Source: Robiginitomaculum sp.
Lineage (GTDB): Bacteria; Pseudomonadota; Alphaproteobacteria; Caulobacterales; Maricaulaceae
Length of the DNA stretch: 15,713 bases
Assembly (NCBI GenBank): GCA_021647375.1
Contig: JAKIUV010000066.1
Span: forward strand, 1 to 15,713
Reading direction: 5' to 3'
In this document: positions 1-6,808 of the stretch, piece after piece
How positions within the stretch are numbered: the stretch's first letter is position 1
Layout of the letters: every line of letters starts with the position of its first letter
Position numbers and translations under genes: made by a program
Notes under the pieces: generated by a model
Seen by the model: the letters and a program-made list of their open reading frames with translations, nothing else
What the model was told of the DNA's origin: nothing
The model's database searches: none

Positions 1-196
1 ATCCACTGTGAAAATCTCCCGGTCCTCCCGTTAAACCAGAAAAACCTGAAAGTGGACGACTTTTACGCCGCCCGCGAGGACACAATACCCTCGCTACAGT
101 GGACGAATATTGCACCGCCGTTCACATCGTGAAGGTCAAGTTGGTTAATTGATTGCCTTAATCGGAGTTGAAAGTTGCACCGCCGTTTACAGATAA
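1..196 (-). mobile_element. IS21-like insertion sequence end, truncated by the window edge
   Basis: Read on the minus strand, this stretch carries a series of similar 21-base repeats ending in GGCGG(T/C)G, each a short distance apart. Multiple transposase-binding repeats of this kind are typical of IS21-family ends. Two of them are preceded by TGTGAACGGCGG and TGTAAACGGCGG, which look like element tips starting with TG, so two nested or tandem ends may be present. Toward base 1 a purine-rich stretch is followed by codons reading E-I-F-T-V-D, which resembles the first residues of an IstA transposase. Its start codon is not clear (an ATT stands where ATG might be). The rest of the element would lie outside the window. 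The family call comes from repeat style and memory of the family, not from a search. Confidence 0.5.
52..184 (-). repeat. Three 21-bp IS21-type terminal repeats
   Basis: The copies lie at 52-72, 99-119 and 164-184, all on the minus strand. Each begins GGCGG on that strand. The first and second end in CGTCCAC, and the second and third share GGCGGTGCAA. They are probably transposase-binding sites. Related copies in the opposite orientation occur at 15594-15637 near the other edge of the window. Confidence 0.6.
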
Positions 197-377
197 TATG
201 TAGCCCGCGATATGCCCATGAACTCGGCACATTTACAGTCACTACCCCCCTCGGCTTTTAAGGATTGCCATTGACGCACAACGTCTTCGTGCCTGCGCCT
301 GTAGATGTCTAAACATTCTGTGTACGCGCCCAAGCGTACAGTTTATAGATATTCGGGTGTAGATATTTGATCTGCAT
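187..377 (-). pseudogene. Transposase N-terminal remnant with helix-turn-helix, frameshifted
   Basis: An ATG at 377-375 follows a GAGGAAAC ribosome-binding-like stretch and opens a frame that starts MQIKYLHPNIYKLYAWAR. This frame stops after 22 codons. After a frameshift near 305 the reading continues as a helix-turn-helix segment (SLKAEG, then CAEFMGISRATYYL) and stops at 189-187, where an IS21-type end begins. The HTH resembles the N-terminus of integrase-core transposases (IS3/IS481/IS21-like). No catalytic DDE domain remains, so this is a dead fragment, apparently cut off by the neighbouring IS end. Confidence 0.5.
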
Positions 378-529
378 AGCTGTTTCCTCCAGTTTGGTTC
401 GTAACAACCCATCATGGCGGAAGCAGCTTAAATAAAGCAAACCTAAAAAGTCTCACATCTATCTGGACTTATACAGTTGTTTATTGCGGTAACTGCCGGG
501 GTGTTGCAAAAATTGGGTTTTGGGGGAAT
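378..529. other. Non-coding gap downstream of rnhA
   Basis: I see no convincing gene, RNA or strong hairpin between the transposase remnant and the end of rnhA. Short ORFs on the plus strand that run into rnhA from here are antisense shadows. The segment probably holds degraded IS flank and the 3' untranslated region of rnhA. Confidence 0.4.
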
Positions 530-997
530 TTATCCACCTGCAACCCCGCGCCTGTCTATGCCTTTTGTGGCCAACTCATCTGCGCGTTCATTGCCCGGGT
601 CGCCTGCGTGGCCTTTTACCCAGCGCCAGTTTATGCTTTTGCCTTGGACTACCGCGTCTAGGCGCTTCCAGAGATCCATATTGAGGACGGGTTTTTTATT
701 GGCCTTTTTCCAGCCACGTTTTTTCCAGCCGTGTATCCATATGGTGATGCCGTCTTTAAGATATTTGCTGTCTGTCCATAGTTCAATTTCGCCAGCGTAA
801 TCCGGTTTCAAACTTTCCAGAGCCTGTATGGCCGCCATCATTTCCATGCGGTTATTTGTAGTGTCGCCTTCACCGCCGAACATTTCTTTTTCGCGACTGC
901 CGTAAATCAGCAAAGCCCCCCAACCGCCGGGGCCGGGATTGCCGGAACAGGCACCATCTGTGTAGATGACCAGTTTTCTATTTACGGCACGGGTCAT
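530..997 (-). CDS. rnhA: Ribonuclease HI
   Basis: Cytoplasmic endonuclease that cuts the RNA strand of RNA-DNA hybrids, removing R-loops and replication primers. At 155 residues it has the normal length of bacterial RNase HI. The catalytic carboxylates are all visible: D14 in YTDGACSGNPGPGGW, E52 in TTNNRMEM, D76 in WTDSKYL and D140 in NERADELA. H130 lies in VKGHAG. The basic W-rich handle region (HGWKKRGWKKANKKPV, about 89-104) that grips the hybrid is also present. The ATG overlaps the ispH stop in an ATGA, so it is translated as the second gene of a two-gene unit. In many alphaproteobacteria a homoserine kinase gene (thrB) lies between ispH and rnhA, and it is absent here. The call is secure. 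Confidence 0.97.
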   Translation of the reverse strand: MTRAVNRKLVIYTDGACSGNPGPGGWGALLIYGSREKEMFGGEGDTTNNRMEMMAAIQALESLKPDYAGEIELWTDSKYLKDGITIWIHGWKKRGWKKANKKPVLNMDLWKRLDAVVQGKSINWRWVKGHAGDPGNERADELATKGIDRRGVAGG

Positions 998-1959
998 GCT
1001 TTCACCAATCCGGGAAGATCATCTCTAAGCGTTCTGGGCAGGCGGAACACGACGGATTCTTTGGTAACTTCCACACGCTCGACGGTGACATCAAAGCGTT
1101 CTTTAAGCGCGGCAATCACGCCGTCCGTCAGGTTTTCAGGTGCGCTTGCGCCTGCAGATAAACCCAGAATTTTTACCCCGTCCAGCATGTCCCAATCAAT
1201 GGCATTTGCGTCGGCGATAAGCACGGCCTTGTCTGCACCTGCTTTGCGGCCTACCTCGACTAAGCGTAGAGAGTTGGAAGAATTATGCCCGCCGATCACC
1301 AGCAATAAGTCACAACGTTCGGCTATAGCTTTGATGGCTGCTTGGCGGTTGGTGGTGGCGTAGCAAATATCTTCTTTGTGGGGCATAACCATGTCCGGGA
1401 AACGCCCCTTAAGCACGGCGATAATCCCTGCGGTATCGTCTACGGACAAAGTGGTCTGGGTGACAATAGCGATATTGTCAGCGTTGTTGGCTTTATAGCC
1501 AAGCGCATCTTCCTCGGTCTCGATTAGGGTGATGGCATTGCCTGCAAGTTGTCCCATAGTGCCGATCACCTCCGGGTGACCTTTGTGACCGATGAGCAAG
1601 ATTTCGCGGCCCATAGCAAAGTGTCGTTCGGCCTCGATATGCACTTTGGAAACCAATGGACAGGTGGCATCAAAATACACCATATTGCGTGCGCGTGCGG
1701 CTTCGGGCACACGTTTGGGAACGCCGTGGGCGGAAAACACAACTGGGCGGTCGTCAGGGCAAGCATCAAGCTCGTCGACAAACACTGCGCCCATTTTCTC
1801 CAGCCGTTCAACCACATGGCGGTTATGGACGATTTCGTGTCGCACATACACGGGCGCGCCGTGCTTTGCTATGGCTTGTTCGACGATTTGTATGGCTCGG
1901 TCAACGCCGGCACAAAATCCGCGCGGACTGGCCAAAAGTAGGGTTAAAGATTTCAACAT
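994..1959 (-). CDS. ispH: 4-hydroxy-3-methylbut-2-enyl diphosphate reductase (IspH/LytB)
   Basis: Last enzyme of the methylerythritol phosphate pathway: an iron-sulfur reductase that turns HMBPP into IPP and DMAPP. The three cluster cysteines are in place: PRGFCAG near residue 16, DATCP near 100 and ICYATTNRQ near 198 (numbered from the chosen start). Active-site stretches HEIVHN, SAHGVPK, GHKGHPEV and GGHNSSNS are also present. An in-frame ATG ten codons upstream (at 1989) would give 331 residues. I prefer the ATG at 1959 (321 residues) because homologues start a few residues before PRGFCAG and because a weak GAG Shine-Dalgarno lies seven bases before it, whereas the upstream ATG has none. 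The gene overlaps rnhA by four bases and diverges from the lipoprotein gene. Confidence 0.97.
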   Translation of the reverse strand: MLKSLTLLLASPRGFCAGVDRAIQIVEQAIAKHGAPVYVRHEIVHNRHVVERLEKMGAVFVDELDACPDDRPVVFSAHGVPKRVPEAARARNMVYFDATCPLVSKVHIEAERHFAMGREILLIGHKGHPEVIGTMGQLAGNAITLIETEEDALGYKANNADNIAIVTQTTLSVDDTAGIIAVLKGRFPDMVMPHKEDICYATTNRQAAIKAIAERCDLLLVIGGHNSSNSLRLVEVGRKAGADKAVLIADANAIDWDMLDGVKILGLSAGASAPENLTDGVIAALKERFDVTVERVEVTKESVVFRLPRTLRDDLPGLVKA

Positions 1960-2028
1960 TAAATTCTCATTAGACGGCCTAAGCCCCATTGCAGATGGAC
2001 GAAATTACAGATAAAACCCATAGCAGAC

Positions 2029-2056
2029 TTGAACCGCGCCCGCTATAGCTTATACG
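2029..2056 (+). promoter_or_regulatory. Candidate sigma70-type promoter for lipoprotein-argS
   Basis: A TTGAAC -35 (2029-2034) and a TATACG -10 (2051-2056) are separated by 16 bases and sit 45 bases before the lipoprotein start, in the gap between divergent ispH and the lipoprotein gene. The same TTGAAC -35 occurs in the tetR promoter candidate. This is a match by eye only; the -10 is weak. Confidence 0.35.
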
Positions 2057-2101
2057 GGGTGAAAATACGAAACGGCCAATACGGTCAAAACAGGAATTCT
2101 T

Positions 2102-2707
2102 ATGCGCCTTATGAAAAAATTTTCCAAACTGACATATAAGTTGACAATAGCGTCAATATTGGTCGTGGGTATGGGTCTATCCGGATGCTCAACCGCCAAG
2201 AAAATTCTGGAAGTTGGCGAGGCAGCTGAGAAAAACCCCGGCCCGTGCCCGGTGGCATTTTCCCTATATGAAGCATCGCGCCTTGTGGAATTTAAAGGTT
2301 CCGAATCATTTGCTAATGTTGGCTTCACCGCTGAAATTAACAAGGTGCGTAGCTTGTGCCGCTATGTGGGTGATAAGCCGATACATTCGGATTTAAGCTT
2401 GGATATAGCCTTTGGCCGCGGCCCGGCGGCCAGTGGGCGTACTGCGACCTATCAGTATTTTGTCGCCGTGACCCGCAAAGACATCGAAGTTATCGAGAAG
2501 CAAATATTCCCGATAACTGTGACATTCCCCGAAGGCGTAGACGTTGTCGAACTGACCGAAGAAATAGGCGATATTGTCATTCCCCGCGCCAATGAAAACA
2601 CCTCTGGTGCCAACTTTGAGATCATTGTCGGGTTCGAACTGAGCCAAGAACAAATTGCCTTTAATGCAGACGGTAAACGCTTCCGCGTGTCTGCGGGTAA
2701 AAACTAG
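2102..2707 (+). CDS. Hypothetical lipoprotein upstream of argS
   Basis: I do not recognise a named family. The 201-residue protein starts with basic residues (MRLMKKFSKLTYK) and a hydrophobic stretch, then a lipobox LSGC with the acylated cysteine at 29, so it should be an exported lipoprotein. The rest is soluble, with no further membrane segment. It has two cysteines near PGPCPVAF and RSLCRYVG and a mixed beta-like pattern toward the C-terminus. The start is supported by AGGA six bases before the ATG; the ATG three codons in is an alternative. It ends six bases before argS and is likely co-transcribed with it. Nothing in the sequence suggests a role in aminoacylation, so the pairing may reflect shared expression only. 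Confidence 0.85.
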   Translation: MRLMKKFSKLTYKLTIASILVVGMGLSGCSTAKKILEVGEAAEKNPGPCPVAFSLYEASRLVEFKGSESFANVGFTAEINKVRSLCRYVGDKPIHSDLSLDIAFGRGPAASGRTATYQYFVAVTRKDIEVIEKQIFPITVTFPEGVDVVELTEEIGDIVIPRANENTSGANFEIIVGFELSQEQIAFNADGKRFRVSAGKN

Positions 2708-2713
2708 CGGGTC

Positions 2714-4486
2714 ATGTCTTTATCCATTCTGCAAACCTTATCGGCTCATCTCGGCGCGGCGTTCGCGGCTATGGATTTACCTGCGGAATATGGCCGGGTT
2801 ACGGAATCGGATAAATCCGCGCCGTTTCAGTGCAATGGTGCGTTAGCGGCGGCCAAACTAGCGAAAAAATCACCACGCGATATAGCCAGTTTTGTGGTCG
2901 TGCAGTTAGACGGAAATCCTGATATAGCTTTGGCAGAAATTGCAGGGCCGGGGTTTATAAACCTGACCCCCAGCGCTGCCTTGGTGGCACAGCGGGTCAA
3001 AGAACTAGCTGGTGACCCGCGCACAGGTGTTCGTGATGCTGATAAACCCGCAAAAATTGTCATTGATTACGGCGGTGCCAATGTCGCCAAGCCTATGCAT
3101 GTGGGGCATTTGCGCTCTGCTGTTATTGGCGAATCGCTCAAGCGTATTTTACGCGCGCGCGGGCATGAGGTTATCGGTGATGTGCATTTGGGTGATTGGG
3201 GTTTGCAAATGGGGCACCTGATTTCGGAACTTGAGGAAGAACAGCCGGATTTGGTGTATTTTGATGCGGCGATTACGGACGGTTATCCAAAAGACAGCCC
3301 GGTGACAATGGACGATATGGCACGGCTATACCCCCAAGCCAGCACCAAGTCCAAAGCCGACCCGGCGCGGTTGAAAAAATCACAAACCGCGACGGCGGAG
3401 CTACAATCCGGGCGTCCGGGCTATCGTGCGCTTCTTGATCATTTCATTCGCATTTCAATTGAATATCTGAAAAAGGGATACGGCGACCTTGGGGTCACAT
3501 TTGATTTGTGGAAGGGCGAGGCCAGTGTCGATCCGCTGATACCGGATATGATTGAGGCTATGACCGCTCAAGGCATAACCCAAAAAAGCGACGGTGCGCT
3601 CATCATTCCTGTGGACGATAATTATGACGCAGAAACTCGCAAAGGCACCCCGCCGGTCATGTTGCGGGCGCGGACAGGTGCCGTGCTTTACCACACAACC
3701 GATTTAGCAACTTTGCTCGACCGTAAAAACGCCATAAATCCTGATCATATTTTATATGTGGTGGACCAGCGTCAAGCTACCCATTTCGAGCAAGTGTTCC
3801 GCGCTGCCGCCCTTGCGGGCTGGTATAAGCGCGAGCAGTTAGAACATCTCGGTTTTGGCACAGTCAACGGGCCGGACGGGAAGCCGTTCACCACACGCGA
3901 CGGCGGTGTGCTAAGGCTGTCTGATTTGACAAAAATGATGCGCGATGCTGCGGCAAAACGGTTGGAGAAATCGGGTATTGGCCAGGATTTTGGTGCGGCG
4001 GAGCGAGCGGATATCGCCAATAAAGTCGGCATGGCAGCGCTGAAATTTGCAGATTTGCAAAACCAGCGCACGACAAATTATATTTTCGATATAGACCGCT
4101 TCGTGTCCTTCGAAGGCAAAACCGGACCGTATCTTCTCTATGCCGCCGTGCGGATAAAGTCTTTGCTGCGTAAGGCCAAAGATAAGGGGGTTGAACCCGG
4201 AGACATCTTGCCGCTGGAAAAAGCCGAGCAAAATCTAGTGCTCATGCTCGACAGTTTCAACCGTGCCCTCGCCGCCGCCGAAGCCAAACGTATGCCCCAT
4301 ATATTGTGCGATCATGTTTACACTTTGGCCCAAGCGTTTTCTAAGTTCTACGCAGACTGCCCGGTTCTGGCGGATGATGTGGCGGACGATATTAAATCTT
4401 CAAGACTGGCATTGGCCGCCTTGACCCTGAAACAATTGGAGGCGGGCTTGGCATTGCTCGGCATAGAAACGCCTGAACGAATGTAA
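2714..4486 (+). CDS. argS: Arginyl-tRNA synthetase
   Basis: Class I aminoacyl-tRNA synthetase that charges tRNA-Arg with arginine in the cytoplasm. At 590 residues it has normal length. It has an N-terminal additional domain (about 1-110) with the typical FQCNGALAAAKLAK and GPGFINL stretches. The HIGH-type signature HVGH is at 129-132 in NVAKPMHVGHLRSAVIG. The KMSKS region appears in the ArgRS-style degenerate form PFTTRDGG at 391-398. The alpha-helical DALR anticodon-binding domain lies at about 470-590 and begins near TGPYLLYAAVRI. The ribosome site before the ATG is weak (GCGGG), and the six-base gap from the lipoprotein stop suggests translational coupling. Downstream of argS, IS debris replaces any conserved neighbour. 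The call is secure. Confidence 0.98.
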   Translation: MSLSILQTLSAHLGAAFAAMDLPAEYGRVTESDKSAPFQCNGALAAAKLAKKSPRDIASFVVVQLDGNPDIALAEIAGPGFINLTPSAALVAQRVKELAGDPRTGVRDADKPAKIVIDYGGANVAKPMHVGHLRSAVIGESLKRILRARGHEVIGDVHLGDWGLQMGHLISELEEEQPDLVYFDAAITDGYPKDSPVTMDDMARLYPQASTKSKADPARLKKSQTATAELQSGRPGYRALLDHFIRISIEYLKKGYGDLGVTFDLWKGEASVDPLIPDMIEAMTAQGITQKSDGALIIPVDDNYDAETRKGTPPVMLRARTGAVLYHTTDLATLLDRKNAINPDHILYVVDQRQATHFEQVFRAAALAGWYKREQLEHLGFGTVNGPDGKPFTTRDGGVLRLSDLTKMMRDAAAKRLEKSGIGQDFGAAERADIANKVGMAALKFADLQNQRTTNYIFDIDRFVSFEGKTGPYLLYAAVRIKSLLRKAKDKGVEPGDILPLEKAEQNLVLMLDSFNRALAAAEAKRMPHILCDHVYTLAQAFSKFYADCPVLADDVADDIKSSRLALAALTLKQLEAGLALLGIETPERM

Positions 4487-4494
4487 ACCTTATC

Positions 4495-4514
4495 CCCACC
4501 CCGTTTACGGTGGG
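4495..4514 (+). terminator. Weak hairpin after argS
   Basis: CCCACC at 4495-4500 can pair with GGTGGG at 4509-4514, eight bases after the argS stop codon. No run of T follows directly, so it is a poor intrinsic terminator. It could still act with Rho or protect the 3' end. Confidence 0.3.
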
Positions 4515-4590
4515 TGCAGTAGAATTTTCTATATGTTTTTAACAGGGGATTTTACTGCCCAAGGCGACTTCTTCGCTTCGCTCTGGGCGC

Positions 4591-4770
4591 ATTAAGAAAC
4601 CTAGATATAGCGATAGTCAGATTATGACAATCTTGAAGCAAGCGCAGGCATGCACGCCTGTGTCCCAACTTTGCCGGGAGCATGGGATGAGCAACACGTC
4701 GTTTTATAAATGGTGGGCTAAATATGGCAGTGTGAAGCTTCCCTCTTGGAAAAACTTAAGAGGCACATGA
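4591..4770 (+). pseudogene. IS3-type transposase OrfA fragment
   Basis: The frame from 4591 reads KKPRYSDSQIMTILKQAQA, then PVSQLCREHGMSNTSFYKWWAKYG. This is the helix-turn-helix half of an IS3-family OrfA, whose usual form has SxxQI(M/I)xILKxAE, LCREHGxSxxxFYxWxxKYG. It has no usual start codon. After KYGS the reading departs from the family and stops at 4768-4770. In the neighbouring frame the tail reads SLLEKLKRHMKHAA and stops, as if the end of another ORF had been joined here. There is no orfB. The fragment differs from the OrfA at 11895, so it is a separate old insertion. Confidence 0.7.
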
Positions 4771-4854
4771 AGCACGCCGCTTAAAATAAGCCTACTTCAC
4801 ATCCCTACTGAAAATGGGGTATTACCTTTCCTTTTTCGTGTGATAGTTCTGGCT
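4771..4854. other. Short gap between IS fragment and EF-hand gene
   Basis: No gene is seen here. The whole 4487-4854 gap contains only the weak hairpin, an inverted GCCCA/TGGGC pair near 4557-4588 and the OrfA fragment. A CCTCTT/AAGAGG pair around 4742-4765 could form a weak hairpin beyond the end of the EF-hand gene on the minus strand. Confidence 0.35.
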
Positions 4855-5421
4855 TTAATAGCTATGTTGGCCGCGCCCGCCGCCTTTGCCTTGGCCGCGT
4901 TTCTTCTGCTTGCTTTGGGCGGGTTTTTTGCCTTGACTACGGCCTGAAGGTCGGGCGGCAACGCGCACCAATTCTGTGAAAGCGATAGTACTATTGCCGT
5001 CTTTGTCTGCATTGTTAAACAGGGTGTCAAATGCAGTTTCGAATTCTTTCTTGGTCACGACCTGATTAAAGTCGGCATCGAAAAACATACTCATGGGAGC
5101 CGCGTCTTTCGAACCAAGCGCACCTTGCCGCCACGCGTCCATTTCGAACAAATTGATGCGGCCATCTTGGTTGCTATCAGCAGTTAAAAACGCCTGATCA
5201 CGCCCCGCCGTAAATTCGGCGCGGTCAATCACATAATCATTATTACGGTTAAAACTTGTGATCAAAAGACTGGCCGGGCTAACGACCGTAATGACGCTTT
5301 GGTTTTTGCCAAAGGCAGGCGGAGCCGATTTTTCGCGTTGTTGTGGTTCGGGCGAACTGGCACAAGCCTGCAATAGTAAAGGCACGATAGCGCAGGTGAG
5401 GATAATTTTTTTCATTTTCAT
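4855..5421 (-). CDS. EF-hand lipoprotein
   Basis: A 188-residue exported protein with a lipobox LLQAC (acylated C20) after a short hydrophobic signal. Four 12-residue EF-hand loops can be read: N58-E69 (NRNNDYVIDRAE, first position N rather than D), D82-E93 (DSNQDGRINLFE, the most canonical), D115-E126 (DADFNQVVTKKE) and D139-E150 (DKDGNSTIAFTE). Each ends in the Glu that gives bidentate calcium ligation. The tail (about 158-188) is strongly basic and rich in Gly, Lys and Gln, and is likely unstructured. Calcium binding in the periplasm is an inference from the loops; no enzyme domain is present. The gene starts 49 bases after the tolC stop on the same strand, so it may be the last gene of the efflux operon. 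I saw no convincing promoter of its own. A second ATG two codons in is possible. Confidence 0.88.
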   Translation of the reverse strand: MKMKKIILTCAIVPLLLQACASSPEPQQREKSAPPAFGKNQSVITVVSPASLLITSFNRNNDYVIDRAEFTAGRDQAFLTADSNQDGRINLFEMDAWRQGALGSKDAAPMSMFFDADFNQVVTKKEFETAFDTLFNNADKDGNSTIAFTELVRVAARPSGRSQGKKPAQSKQKKRGQGKGGGRGQHSY

Positions 5422-5470
5422 TTCTTTTTCTAAGTTGGGGTTGGGGAAATTTGATTTAATGCCGATATTT

Positions 5471-6808
5471 TCAAAATAATGAGGGGGTTAAGCTTTCGGG
5501 CTGTAATATACCCATAGCCATTAAAAGCTGAGCCTTACTAAGCTCATAGAGATTTTCGGAACGGGCTAAATTTGATTGTGCTTCCCACAAGGATGCTTCG
5601 GCCAAAGTTAAGTCGTTGAGGGTAGAACGGCTATTTTCATAACGCAGGGTTTCGATACGCAAAGCCTCTTTGGCTTGCGTAAGGTTTGCCTTGGAAACGC
5701 TAATGCCGCGCCGTGAACTATCCATGGATTGCCAAGCATTCTTTACGCTTGCATTGGTTTGATTAACGAGATTGTCATAAGCAAGGCGCGCTTGTGTTTT
5801 GCCTATACGGGCCTGCGATATGTTGCGGCTTTTAATTTTTCCATCAAATAATGGCACGGTGAATTGAACGCCCAATTGCCATTCATTCTGAACCGAGAAA
5901 TTGCCGCCCGACATAGCGCGCGCATTGCCGATAGCGCTCAGTTGTGGTTTTTTTGCGGCGCGCGCAATGTTAACTTTGCTCTCTGCCATTTCCATTTTGG
6001 CCGCTGCCTCGCGCAGGGCGGGGTGTTCGCGCCGCGCTACACTAAGCGCTTCGTCGCGTGTGGACGGGAGGACAGATTGCGCCACAGTAAACTTGGTAAG
6101 CAAAAGTGAACTGGGTACGTCGCTACTCATCAGGCTTGAAAGGTTTATTTTGTTTTGATCATAGGCGGTATCAAGTTGCAAACGCTCATACTTTGCTTTT
6201 TCAAATGCTGCGTTTATTTTGGCCTGATCTAGCTTTGTAGCTTTGCCTTGCGAGAGAAGCAGCGCGATACGGCTCTGTTCCTTGCGGTAAAAATCGAGTC
6301 TTTGATCGGATGCCTGTTTTAGTTTATCCAATGTAAGCAATTCGGAATAATTTTGCATGACAGAAAAAATAAGCGCCTGTTTCATGTTTTCGGACGCTTG
6401 CTTACTACCCTTGATTTGGGCGCGGGCAAGATTATTTGCCGCGTCCAAGCGCCCGCCAGTATAGAGCGGCATTTGCGCGTAAAGACCGCTCGTAAATATA
6501 TCTCGGTCAAGGCTCGGAAATACACCCGCTTCGTGAATGGGCACAATAATCATCGGGTCGGAATAATGGGTATAGTTGCTTCGTATATCAAGCGTTGGTA
6601 GCCTAGCGGCTTTGGCTTTATCCAGTTCTAACTTGGCGATGTCCACGCCCATTCCTACACTTTGATAGCTAGGGTTATTGGCTAGGGCTGTCTCTATAGC
6701 TTTATGGGCACTTAAGGGTGTTTGGGCGAAAGCGGGTGCGGCTACACTTAAGCATAGCGTAGCTAAGGCTGTGAGTATGCCTGTCTTTTTAAGCGAGTTT
6801 ATCATCAT
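5471..6808 (-). CDS. TolC-family outer-membrane efflux channel
   Basis: Outer-membrane factor of a tripartite efflux pump: trimeric channels of this family form a beta-barrel plus a periplasmic alpha-helical tunnel. The 445-residue protein has a clear signal peptide (MMINSLKKTGILTALATL onward) with a likely cut after AFA at residue 28. Two outer-membrane-efflux repeats follow (about 30-225 and 245-435), rich in long helices with patterns such as ALANNPSYQS, YTGGRLDAA and LTLAEASLWEAQSNLARSENLYELS. The protein ends in Phe, as expected for a BAM-inserted barrel. It starts 20 bases inside the end of the RND pump gene and is preceded by AGAGAAAGAA, so the two are translationally linked. It lacks the lipobox found in OprM/CusC types. 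Confidence 0.93.
   Translation of the reverse strand: MMINSLKKTGILTALATLCLSVAAPAFAQTPLSAHKAIETALANNPSYQSVGMGVDIAKLELDKAKAARLPTLDIRSNYTHYSDPMIIVPIHEAGVFPSLDRDIFTSGLYAQMPLYTGGRLDAANNLARAQIKGSKQASENMKQALIFSVMQNYSELLTLDKLKQASDQRLDFYRKEQSRIALLLSQGKATKLDQAKINAAFEKAKYERLQLDTAYDQNKINLSSLMSSDVPSSLLLTKFTVAQSVLPSTRDEALSVARREHPALREAAAKMEMAESKVNIARAAKKPQLSAIGNARAMSGGNFSVQNEWQLGVQFTVPLFDGKIKSRNISQARIGKTQARLAYDNLVNQTNASVKNAWQSMDSSRRGISVSKANLTQAKEALRIETLRYENSRSTLNDLTLAEASLWEAQSNLARSENLYELSKAQLLMAMGILQPESLTPSLF

Noticed and set aside
52..184. Left-edge repeats as a CRISPR array
   Set aside because: Only three diverged copies with unequal spacing and known IS21-end style; no cas genes are present.
477..800. 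Plus-strand ORF of 107 codons over rnhA
   Set aside because: It lies antisense to a certain rnhA coding region, with no ribosome site and no recognisable domain.
1061..2014. Several plus-strand ORFs of 60-140 codons over ispH
   Set aside because: They are antisense shadows of ispH with repetitive, low-information translations.
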